Assembly (NCBI GenBank): GCA_015657535.1
Contig: JADHZB010001481.1
Coordinates: 3,427 to 67,426 of the forward strand
From: Nephromyces sp. MM_2019
Lineage: Eukaryota > Apicomplexa > Aconoidasida > Nephromycida
DNA: 64,000 nt
Reading direction: 5' to 3'
Shown: piece after piece, positions 1 to 11,494 of the stretch
Numbering within the stretch: the stretch's first letter is position 1
Layout of the letters: each line of letters opens with the position of its first letter
Notes under the pieces: generated by a model
What the model was told of the DNA's origin: nothing
Seen by the model: only the letters and a program-made list of their open reading frames with translations
The model's database searches: none
Program-made: the position numbers and the translations under genes

Positions 1-63
1 GTGTGTGAGTGTGTGTGTGAGTGTGTGTGCGAGTGTGTGAGTGTGATGATGAGAATTTGATGA
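1..63. repeat. GT-rich microsatellite
   Basis: Interrupted (GT)n/GAGTGT tract at the left edge, read as GT on the + strand, the same strand as the gamma-tubulin complex gene that follows. Between here and 639 I see only short T-rich open stretches and no convincing exon, although 5' exons of that gene must lie somewhere upstream. Confidence 0.8.
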
Positions 64-639
64 TGCGTGTGCATATATGTGTGAATGTGCTCTGAGTGTC
101 AAAGTGCCATCATCTGCTGCAGTTAGTCAGCTTATGACTATCAGTGTGTGTGAATGCGCCTCTTTTTGAGTGTTAAACCCAGCATTTCCAGCCATTTTAT
201 TCATAAAAAGCAAGCCGTCAGAATCCTCATCTCCTTGCATTAAAATATGCCAAACTCTTTAATCGTGGTCGTGTGTAGATTGAATTTTCGCTATGACAAC
301 CAACACTTAACTGATGCAGCTAGCACTAGTATTGTATTGGCATGATTAGTCTCCTCGCGTGTGTCATTTCCGATGATAACTTCTTCGTGAAAGAACCTAA
401 TCAGAGCATACTCCTTTTCCATCCTAGATTTCCCCCAAAATGTATGTTGTGCCTCTTCTTGTTGCTTTGTGTGTTTACTACTTGTTTTCTATGTATATTT
501 CTGGCTGCTGTAAGCATAGATGTTTCCACGAAGACAAAATCAGTTTCCAAATCTGTTTTTTGTGTTGAAAAAAAAACAGCTTTTTTCAGTGCCTTTGACT
601 AGCACCTTAAATCTCCTTATGTGTGTGATTTGTGTATAG

Positions 640-3600
640 CTTGATCGTTACAAAAAGGTCATGGAAGATTGGATTTTTTCTGGTAAGCTTAATGATACCT
701 ATGGGGAGTTTTCAATATCTTCTTCCAAGGAAAACTCACCAGCAAACGAGAATTTAGGAGGAGAAAACAAGTGGAATTATTTGGAATGTGATGGCGTTCA
801 TGAAGGATCTCTAAGTTTGAGAAGCTCCCGGCTTGGCCGCAAAAACTTGATCATACCATCAATATATGCTCGATATGCTTACTGGTTGATAATTGCAGGA
901 AGATCCTACTTTGAGCAAGAGAAATTGCTTGGAGGGCTTGAATCTACACACGGCCGTATAAGCAATGCCAATAATGCTTATTCTTGGATTCTTCAATCGA
1001 GTCGGATTTCGCTTGTTCACCCTACTGTCGACAGTCGATTCCCCGGAGAAAAGTTATTCGTTCGCCACTCATCGAAGCTCAAGGATCCAATAGAAAAGCG
1101 AAGGAATTCTTTCAGTGCTTTTCACAGGCTTTTCCTTCAGATAGAGAGCCACCTTCGCGACTGTAATATTGTTGCTACTCTAGAGGATGGCTCTACATTA
1201 TTGACTTCAAACTATGACCTACCTCCTGGTCTGGAAGGCCATACTAGGATACTTGGTCTTTCAAAGCATAATGCAGTGGAGGCCATCGAAAGCTTTAAGG
1301 AAACTTTATTAGTAAATTCAAACTTAATAAGTTTCCTTACAGGTGTAAGGAAAGTAGCCTTATTACAGGTTATCCTTAATGCTCAAAGACTTTACCTATG
1401 CATGCCTCAAAAGATTAGCTTTTTACGAAAAGGGTGTTGATTTTGTAGCTTTTTGCAGCAACACTAGTCTTCGAAGCTTTCAGGATTTCCTCGCTCTGTA
1501 GTGTGGGTGCCTTGTTGAGATATGTTTTAGAGAATTTTTTTGTGGTATAAAACGGCAGATTTAGATAAAATCTAATTTGTAGGATCGGATACTGCATGGC
1601 GCCTCTCTATTTAATCATTTGAGTTTCTTCTTTTTATTCTTACCAGGAAAGCGGATGTTTTTTTTTGCTACAAAAAATTGTAGAATCGTATATTTTCTCT
1701 GATGACTTATAAAGGTTACAGAAAGCTTCAGCCATTTCCTCTTTTTCATTTTTATGAAGTGCCATTATATGAACTTGATTGGAATAAAGCCAAGTTTACA
1801 GAGCTTCAAAGCCTCCGTTTTCATTGATTTTGTTAAATCTGCACATAAGGCAACTAAATTTTTCATTTGGTTTTATATTTCTAATATTCTTTTTCTAAAT
1901 GAAATACTTTCACTGAGTTTGTTCGTAAGGCTTATCGTGTCAAGGTACTGTTGTCGAATTAATAGCTCTTATTCGCTACTTTTTATGAAAAAGAGGGAGT
2001 GCTAGAGAAAAGGATTCTGCGATGTAAAGACAGAATTTTGCAATGCAAGAATTTGATTAAGAAATAGAGGAGGTTCGTTTTAGTGAGCTTTAACCTCCTT
2101 TTTAAGGTCTTCTATCTCGAAGTACCGGCAAACACACCTGACGTAGATTACAAGTACAAAGCCTGCAGTTTGCGTCTTTTACGAGATGTCACATGGGAAT
2201 GGAATTGAAATAATGCCTAGCACCTTTTTCAGTCATATTACGCATGTTTAATATCTTTGTTTTTGGCATTCCGCTGCTTTTTCTGTCGAAAAAATAAAAT
2301 TTTTTCGTGTAATTGTTTGTACCTTTTTCTTTTATAAAAGTAATGCTTATACCTTGTAAGATGATTGCGTAGCCTTTATTATTGAGTTTTACCCGGTCTG
2401 ATGTTTTTTGCGTTTGTCAGGGAGACGCTTTCATGGAGCCTTTCTACGAACTTCTCTTTCCTAACATTGAATTTCCTCTGGTTTATCATAGCTCACTGCA
2501 ATTGGATTTGAATTTAAAGCAGTGTTTAATGCAACACAGTGACTCTGCACGGAAGTTTCATCCTACGTTGCCCGTGAAGCAAGCACGCAAACAGCGAAGA
2601 CCTGAAGGTAACCAGAAGCAGCCGCTCAAGAGGACAGCTAATGTAAGGTTTCATTATCTGATATCTTATTTTTTCCGACTATGTTTCTTATTTTTTTGTG
2701 TGCTTTTTTTTATTGCAGAGCGAAGCCTCAGGTGACTGTGAAAACGAGCGAAGACTACTATCAGCGGTGCTCCAAAGCTTGTTTGTGAGAATTGAGGCAA
2801 ATCAGCTGTTCGCCGGCCATGAAATAAGTAGTGCGCTTCCGTTTAGAAATATACGTGTAAGCTGCGGTAGCTTTCTTAACTATTTAGTACATACTGATAT
2901 ATAGTTATTTCGTTCGCTTGTTCCTGCTGGGTTGTTTGTGCCGTTAGCCTTAAATGTTTGCGAATCCTTCACACTATGCTATTAGGGCCTGAAATTTTTA
3001 CTTTCTTCCTATAGCTGAGCTGTAATCCTCCGTATCCATTGGACATCTTGTTTAAAGAAGGGATCCTTAAGCGGTACGTCTTCTTCTCATTCCATTTGTG
3101 TCTTTGATCGTTTACCTAAATCAATGCTTTTTGAGGGAAGTAGATGTTGTTTTGGCCCTTGCAATAAACACGCAAAGTGAAGCCATCCTATGAAGTGCAC
3201 GATGCTTTGCGTTTTCTATTTTGCAGCTACTCCGCTGTATTTGGGCATTCTTTAGAAATTAAGAGATCCCTGAAGATCTTGCAATCATTAAGGGAGTTTG
3301 GAAAAGCCATCCATGATTTGGCTAGGGCAGGAAGTACTCCAGCTCAAAATCTGAGGGATATCTTTTCTTGCTTCAACGGCGAGCTGCTGCATTTTTTCAA
3401 TTGCTTGTTATGGTACTCTGATTGGGTTGCTTCTTACTCATGGATGACGTTTTCGGATGCAGTTTTAAAATGCATGACGATTCAAGAGATTGATTTGATA
3501 CACCAGTCTTACGTGGATCTATTAGTAACGCAATTGCTGGTCCCTATAAAGGAGTACCCGCTGCCGCACACAGCCTCGTCCACAAGTTTTTTTGTGCCTG

Positions 3601-4225
3601 GGAAGAATGGAGTGTTACCCCACTCAAATGATGCAGTTAATATTACGCGCTTGCGCCGTTTGAAGTTCCCTCTTAATGAATATTTTTCTTCTGCAGTGTC
3701 GCGCTTGCTACATACTCCTGTCGAACTTTTTAAGTTGATCAAGAGGGAGTCGTGTATATTGAAGGTGAAATTGGATTTCATATTAGAGGACGATGACGAG
3801 CAAGAAGCAGCAGAGCTGCTCCACAAAGATGTTTCCGACAATAATGAAGATATCAATTCAAGCTTGATATCTTCCACAGAAGCCATTCGAGGTAATCAGT
3901 TATTTCATTTACATATCTCTAATATGTTCTCTTGAAAAGCCAGAAATTTTGTTTTTGTTGTTCAGGCTTACGAGAATCGTTTAATAAGATGTTCAATTGG
4001 TTTCTCCAGTCCTTAAAAGCTGTAGTAACTCGTACGTACCCGGAAGATTCTCAGAAAGTATATCCAGATGATAGTATTCTTACACAATTTCCACATTTAA
4101 GTATGTTGCCTATATATGTTTCGATCACTTCTGGTGTTATTGGACTACCTTTCCAAACCCAGGTATTAGACAAGTTCCAGGTTTTTCTGGATGTAGTCAA
4201 TTATAACAATTACTATACTATGTAG
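640..4225 (+). CDS. gamma-tubulin complex component (GCP family), 3' part, seven exons
   Basis: GCP proteins bind gamma-tubulin and build the microtubule-nucleating complex at the centrosome or spindle pole. Exons are 640-1368, 2421-2642, 2719-2856, 3015-3073, 3227-3891, 3966-4100 and 4170-4225; all joins keep frame and give about 667 residues. The first exon has the family signature WIFSGKLNDTYGEF (usual form W-G-D-Y-EF). Later exons carry the GRIP2-type pattern: YPLDILFKEGILKRY, then YSAVFGHSLEIKRSL, then a W-containing helix and IHQSYVDLL, ending in LDVVNYNNYY, the expected terminal 'LD-N-YY'. The stop is TAG at 4223-4225. The exon at 640 opens directly after an AG acceptor, so the N-terminal (GRIP1) exons are missing, either upstream of the window or unrecognised in 1-639. 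An acidic, poorly conserved loop lies at 3780-3880. I cannot tell which GCP paralogue it is; a GCP4-like protein is possible. Confidence 0.88.
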
Positions 4226-4422
4226 AGTAGTTTATTAAGAATTATTCGGCTGCCCGGTACGCTAATACTGGGCTAGGTCTATAGGTTTTTCGAATATCTA
4301 CTCCAGCGTTATGTTCGTTTAAAGCATGCATCTGTGGCGCAGCTTATATTCTCCGATGCTTTTGAGCGTAAAAGTTCATCTTCTAGCATATAAAATAATT
4401 TTTTTTTGATAGCTCATTGCTT

Positions 4423-7400
4423 TTATGATATGGAAAACATGTGGAGCATTCTATGAGTGACATTAAATCCTCCTGATTGAGAAATAAGTTTCTAATTAGC
4501 TGTAATTCGTTGATGTTTTAGTTGAAATTTACCAGAAATATTTAATGCTGCTAGGAAGGTCGCCACAAGAGCGCAAAGGGTGCTAGTCTTGAACATATGC
4601 TTATCATATTGTACCATGCTTCCGATAATTATTATTCCAGAGAGCTGAGGTATATAGGGTATAGGTTTGTATATTTCTATGATATTGCTTTTTACCCACA
4701 GCATTGGTGACGGACATCAGTGGTGTGTGCAGCGCCGGAGTTACCGACCACACGCTGAAAAGTTGCATTGTATTTATTTTCAATTTAAGACGGGTAATAT
4801 AGAAAGTATGTCCACCAGTAGTATCCTACGACCTGTTAATTATTAATCGTGTTATCAGTTATTAAAAAGGTACCAGAATTGTCAATTTACCAGTGAAAGT
4901 GAGAACAGGAAGAAGTGCTGCATCTCGAGTGTATCCAGTATGGCTGCAAGTACATTCTTGAGATGATATTTCCTGCTTGAACTTATGTTTCTTACCTCCA
5001 AGGAAACCCATTAACACCAAGGCCAAAAGAACGCAGCAGAAAAATACTAGATCAGATGCGATTATTTGTTTTATGTCTATCTGTAAAAATATATATTTTA
5101 CTAGTTATATACTGAGGAATAAGATGGAGCTAGTACCTTCTTTGCTGTTTTAATTGGAACTGGCTCATTGGGTACAAAACTCTTCTGCTTGGCTGCTACT
5201 GGCTGTTGCTGCTTCCAGAGTACAGCTGTGATTATGTGATACATAAGCCAAATATATAGGTTTTAAAGTTTATTTGGGCCTTATAAACTTACTGCCATTG
5301 TAAGCCACACACATTTCTCTCAATATTTGGTCGTTTAAGTTTAAGCTAGATGGATCCTCTGAAATTTTTGTTAAAATGAGATTTGTTTCGTGAGCTAGCT
5401 AGAATGTTGGAGTACCCCCTAATTCTTCTAGTAAATTGACAATATTCATAGAGTAAAGCTCAGATGCCTGGTTTGCCCTGAAAACACTTTTCTTAATTGA
5501 CACTTTTTATGAGAGAGCTGGCAAGCTTTACATTCTTGTCTCAATCTTGCTCCTTCCTAGAATATTCACTTGGTTTACGGTTATATCACCTGCATATTTC
5601 ACCCCTATTAGTATGCGATGCATGCTCTCTCTGCTGTTAAGTACTCACCTTCGCGTACGGAACATTCGCAGTTGCCGCCCCATCTTAAAGGTGTCGTTAT
5701 TGTGATGAAATGAGCAATGCTAAACAATTAGTTAGCTATATTACCCTTCCTCGGTGGCACCATTCTAAATGAGATGATATGTATTTTTAATTTGTTTGTT
5801 TTGATTCATAACGCTTTCTGGCACCTCAGTTGCTAGGTCAACTATTACTGATCCTGGTTTCATTGTTTTCACCATTGGCTATACGTAATAGTAATCAACG
5901 GAGCGTCCAGTTCCGTAGGCAAAGTCGGTATGGAGATAGGGTAATCAAGGCATGCTGTGATTACCGTAGAGATAAGCTTCGGGGAACTTTTGCCTGCAAT
6001 TCGAAGTTTTAACAGTTGCTTCGAAAGATAAATATAGCTTTTATTACCTGGGATAGCCGCTGTGCAGACTACTATATCACAAGTCTTAATAAACTTTGAT
6101 ATGATCTTCTTCTGCGCTTCCTGTAGCCTCGCATTCCTGAAGCCCATGATTTTGATACAGTTATCAGGCTTGATTATATGCGCATGATATAATACAATTC
6201 TGTAGCATATCCAAGGGAATCCTGAGCATCTTCCTCCATCTCTATGGGTAGGAAAGTGCCCCCACAGCTTTCTACCTCCTCTCTGGTAGCAAAGCGAGTG
6301 TCATTCGCAAATACTTGTGCACCCATGCTGTGAGCAGTCGCTATAGCCTGAATGGTTTTGAATTTCTCCTTCATGTCTCCACAGATTCAAGTGATAAGTG
6401 TTACCTGTAAGCCTGCCACTCCTGCACCTAATACAAGCACTCGCGCAGCATCTACTCTGCCTGAAAAATTACCCTGACACCATAATCAATTAACTTGTTC
6501 CAAGCTGCTCTGCACACCTGCTGCGGTTATAGACGGTTTACTAAGTCTTGGTAAAGCGTTGAAGGCTTCTATCACTGCTCGGTATCCCTATCAGAGGATA
6601 GTTTTTTTCTTGGATTTTTGTGATAAGTCAGGTGTGGCCTCAATTTAGTATTCGCACCTGCAAGCTACTCATAGAGGTGCGCACATCCAGCTATGAGCGT
6701 TACGATGGATTACTTTTTAGCCTATCGTACAAACACAAGATATACCACCTTCTGTGCACGGGATGTCCTTGGAACTTCATCAACGGCGATTGCAGTAATT
6801 TTCCTGAAGCATTACATAGCGCTGCTTTATGTATCTTATTTGACGTCGTAATCAAGGTTATAACCTCGTCGCGAATGCGCTGAGCAGTTCTGGATGCCTT
6901 GCAGGCCAAATTTGACTGAGGTACATTTAAACGTGTTTAATTTTACTAGAAAACTTGATAATGTGGTACTTCTATAACCTTATGAAGAGTTGCCCAGGTT
7001 GCAAAGAGCTTATAATCTCCAGAGTAGGAGTCATTATCTGGACTATAACTTCAGATACTGATATGACTTCTTGCTGTAATTGTAAGATTACAGCTCCAGC
7101 AGTCTGAATTAGAGCATGATTTTAGGAATCTTAAGCGCGCAGAATCATTATAGACATTGCCTGGAAGGCTTCATCCGAAAAGTTAGCATGAATTCCAGCT
7201 CCAGATTGGATATACACCCTAGCAAGATACTTTGCGGATAAACTATTAGTATTTGTATTTTTATGGGTCGTACTTAATACCTGTAGCCCAATCTTCTTAG
7301 CCTCAAAATGGAGCTCGGAACAATGGAAACCTTTAGGAAACGTTTCTATAATATGGCCCAGATTTTTTTGTGCTCGATTACCAGGGTGGTATCCGAATAA

Positions 7401-10011
7401 TCATCTTTCAGCACTCCTAGGGACTTATTTGCGACCGGAAAGGCTACCTCCACAGTATTTATATCGTCTTGAAAACTCGCAGAATGAGTGATTGCTCCCG
7501 CGCATTGCACTAAATCTGCTCGAGCCTTAATCCCGGCGTATATGCTCGTTGCGCTCTGCTTAGCATCTAAAATTAGGAACAACCATTTCAATTTCTTTGA
7601 AAAATCACTTTAAGTACTACCCTACCTCCGAAAAGCATCCTTGTTCCGCCAGAATAAAACAGCGGATTATCGATACCCGCATATCCCGAAGATAGAGAGC
7701 GCTTTAGCACTATCACTCTGTTGACTTTCCATATTTCTATGACCGGCATGCCTGCTATTTTACTATCCTCTTCTAGTGACGCAGGATTTATTATGTCGTT
7801 CGCTCCTATGACTATAGTTAGGAAAATGGGCTATAGAACGTAGGAAGTCACGTCAATGCAATGCTGATGTTTCACTCACCCAACGCTACGTCAAAAGTTT
7901 CTAACTTAGGATTGCTGAAAAAAACATTTTCTACAGGGTATCATTTGTTTTTGCCAGGTTTAGAACTAACATCTCATCCATTTCTTTAACGATATAATAA
8001 GGAACATCAGCCTCCGCGAGAAGCACATTCATGTGTCCTGATATATTTTCCAGTTTTTGCGGCATGACTGAGGATAGAAGAATGCACGTAATTACCCGGC
8101 ATGCGGCCTGCTACCGGATGTATGCAGAATTGGACGTCAATGCCCCTTGAAATCAGGAACTGGATACTTAATGATTTTATAGAGTGCTATGAAGTTTTGA
8201 TGGAGTATACACATTACTCTCGCTATTTGGGCGATATCTGCCTGACATCTGAAAACAAGTCGGCGGTGAAAAATGCAGTGACTACTAACGTGCTTAACTG
8301 CTTAGCACCTGCTGACTGCCATCCCATATCCAGGAACTATCACTACTCTCTTTGCCCCTAAAAGCTCTTCGACAACCTGATTAGTAAAAGTGCTGTATTG
8401 TTTAGCGCCTGCCGGAGGCCAACTAGATGACTTACGCATTCCCAAGTAGTTTCAGCTGCAATGCCAGAACCACCGGGATGCATGTAATCGAAATTTTGAT
8501 CCCATCCTCCAAAGACTACGTTTGTGAGACTCCGATTCATGCCTTTACTGTTACAGAAGTTTTTCGATGTAGCCTTGTAGTGCCACAGGTACTTACCACA
8601 TGACGTATGAAAGAATAGCCCCAGACGCTCCAATCAACGAGCCAGATATTATAAGAAGATTGTTATCTAGCATAAAACCGCTTGCTGCTGTTGCAAATCC
8701 CGAGTATGAATTCAACAAACTAATGACTACAGGCATGTCTGCTCCACCAATAGAACCGATCAAGTGTACACCCAGTAAGATGCTCAAGCTAAGTTCGCAA
8801 TAACTGAAAAGAAGGTAATAAATTTAGGAAAATCTTTTAAAGACTGGAAAAAGAAGGTACTCACAGGGATCCCAAACGCAGCTTTGACTTCCCAGCGACG
8901 CAGAAAGTAACGGCAAAAAAGACTATAGTACCAAACAAAAAAGAGTTAATCGCATGTTTTCCCGGTAAGTTCCATGCGCTGCTGTTAATTATCTCATGAA
9001 GCTTTGCCGCTGCAATGACTGCGTAAGTTAATTGGAGAAAATTATTCTATACTTTGGTTGAAATTTAATTAGCTTACGTGATCCAGAAAAGGTGACAGCA
9101 GCTATGAAAATGCTTGTCACCAATTCAATGCTATGCGCCAAGTGCTCCTCCGAGGGATCTGCCGGTGTTGAATGAAAACTTGAAAGACTGACCTGGTAAG
9201 CGAAGCAAGGCAGGTGCACACATCCAAGCGGCGTGAATTTCATATTATGAATGATTTCACCCACCAAAATTGCCGATAGCCCCACAAAACTATGAAACAA
9301 AGCGACAAGCTGCGGAATATGCACTGTTCCCACTCTTTCTCCTATTAAGAACCCAATCACCAAAGCTGGTAATACGGCAACAAAAAAATAGAGGTACTGA
9401 GAATGAAATCCTTCTTCAGAAAATGTTACAATAACAGCTGTGGCCATTCCAAGTATCCTGATGATTGCGAAGAATATTCTTCCGCTCTCAACAAAATGTA
9501 AGTATTTCCTACCCAATAAAATTCCCTCGCTTCGCAGTGTCAGGGGTACTGAGTCCCCTGAGGCACAGTATGAACGCAATGGCCGAGAAGAGATACACAG
9601 CTCCCAACAAAGAAGGAATCCTGGAGAAAGCAGCTTTCCGAGGTATCCCCCCCTCAGGATTCCTTGGAATAGCGGAATTATCGTCGTAGTTATCATCGTG
9701 GGCGGGGGTAGGGGGGTCATTTAAGCCCTTATCTAAGGCTTCCTCTTTCCTGTTGATCCATTAAATTTAGAGAGTAGTTCAAACAAAGATTCAAGCATTT
9801 ATGAGGGTGCTAAGGCTCACGTGTTGATAGGGAAAAACAAACTATGGTTGTTCGCATGCTTTCCAGGAGCACCACGATGAGTTACATTGCTGCCATGAAG
9901 GGTGCTTCCGAGACTAGTGGCTCGGAAGCACAGCACCGTTCCGCTTTGGAGACATAGTAAGCTTACATGTACCAAGAAAAAATCCCAACGCAAATACCTA
10001 CGCGTCAGCAT
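4423..10011 (-). CDS. NNT: NAD(P) transhydrogenase, proton-pumping, single-chain beta-alpha fusion
   Basis: The enzyme transfers hydride between NADH and NADP+, coupled to proton movement across a membrane. Reading from 10011 downward: a hydrophobic N-terminus in exon 1 (9821-10011; [11 protein letters not shown]) looks like a signal or targeting peptide. Exons 2 (9513-9749) and 3 (9078-9457) hold the beta membrane domain (RGNFIG joined to [21 protein letters not shown]). Near 8600-8790 comes [18 protein letters not shown]. The NADP(H) domain follows ([37 protein letters not shown], 7590-7840), then the NAD(H) domain ([27 protein letters not shown] at 6250-6370; [11 protein letters not shown] near 6060), then the alpha membrane tail ([11 protein letters not shown]). 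The last intron is 4473-4532 and the final exon 4423-4472 gives [10 protein letters not shown] before TAA. Introns checked are 55-72 nt. Domain order dIIb-dIII-dI-dIIa is the apicomplexan one, the reverse of animal NNT. No break was seen. Internal exon ends were checked only in part. Confidence 0.93.
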
Positions 10012-11494
10012 ATTGCATAAAGGTAAAATTCATATATGGAAGATTATAAACTCTTTTGCAAACTAGCGCTGCCTCTCTTCTGGCGATGCGCTCTATGACG
10101 TTTTAAGAATACCGAGTGTACATACGCTTCAATCCGTTCTTCTTGGGTGCCCCAAATTACTTATTATACTTGTAAGTTGATAGTTAAAAACAAAATCTCT
10201 TCACACCTCGAGGACCGTAGCCCACGGTTCTTTAATATTTTCCCCCCAAAGGCCGAATATTCAAAATCTAGTGCAAAAGAATAAGTTATGGCGATTACAG
10301 AATAAATTATATGGGGGTAAGCGCAGTTTACGATACACGGCTGTTAACCATTGCAAAACAATATTTCGTGGCTTGGAAGCAACGCCAAGGGAATTCTGTT
10401 ACGTTGCGTGCCGAATCCCAGTATTACAGCTTTCCTACATTGGCTGAGAAAGCTTTGACCCCTTGAATATCCTTATCTTAATTTCATAGCATTCAGGGTC
10501 TCTAGTACCAAAAAAAATTATTTCACCTCCATCTTTCAGAGAGTTTAAGCTGGTGCATGAACTTTAACTTTCAACTATATTGATGTCCATTGCAAGTCAC
10601 AAGGGTTATCAAATTCATAGCTGATTATGCAAAAATTGGTAAACTAAAGAACTTTTACACTTGCAGTACGCGCGCTTCACAACGGAAAGCAAAACATTAA
10701 CATTTTTTGGGCCGGCATTCTTTCCGGGGTCTTAATATAGGAGAAACAGTCCTTTCAAACTATTGTGAAACAGAAAGGCCACATGCCAGCTTGCCGTTGG
10801 CCATTGTATCGCAATATGATATATGTTATAGACGTAAGGCTAGCGGCAGGAAGCCCTGATATTGCCTTTTAGGGTAAATTTTGAACAATTTTTAACGGCA
10901 TCGAACAAAGATAGAGCGCGCAACCCCCACCGAAGCACACCTATGCAGTGAAAACTCTAATAAGGCATATATGCCCGGCAAAAACCGTATTATCTGCAAA
11001 ATTTTGCCATAAATTTAAATGTTTCCTGCAGGTGGCCGAAAAAAAGCCTCGAGCAGAGACATGTTCCGGGTAAAATAGCTGAAGTAATTAATGGAAGATA
11101 ATTTCGAATTCGCAAAAAAAACCTCGAGTCATAAGTATACCCTCGTTGGATTCTAATCCATATAAATTTTCAAGTTAAATTTACAACCCTCCATTTAAAT
11201 TTTCGCAATTAAATCTAATAGCATTTTTGTATAGCACTTTTAGAAAGAGAATATTCTGAGCTTTGCTCCAATAAACTTAGTATCAAGTGGCGATTTTGTA
11301 GGCTTTCCAAAAAAAAGCGAGGTTCCGCTTGAGGAGATTAAAAGCTACGAATATACGTTTTAGTATCGCTTAAAATAGCCGCGCTTCCATGTATCAATAT
11401 TGCCGTCACAACAATACCATACTGACAAAGATTACACTCCCAAACACAGCTGTATTTTAAAAAAATGCAAACTTTGAACGGGAGGTCGTATTTA
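10012..11494. other. spacer between the transhydrogenase start and the RAP gene stop
   Basis: About 1.5 kb, AT-rich and without long open frames. Both flanking genes read leftward, so this must hold the transhydrogenase promoter and the RAP gene 3' end. I see no repeat, RNA gene or recognisable exon in it. Confidence 0.6.
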
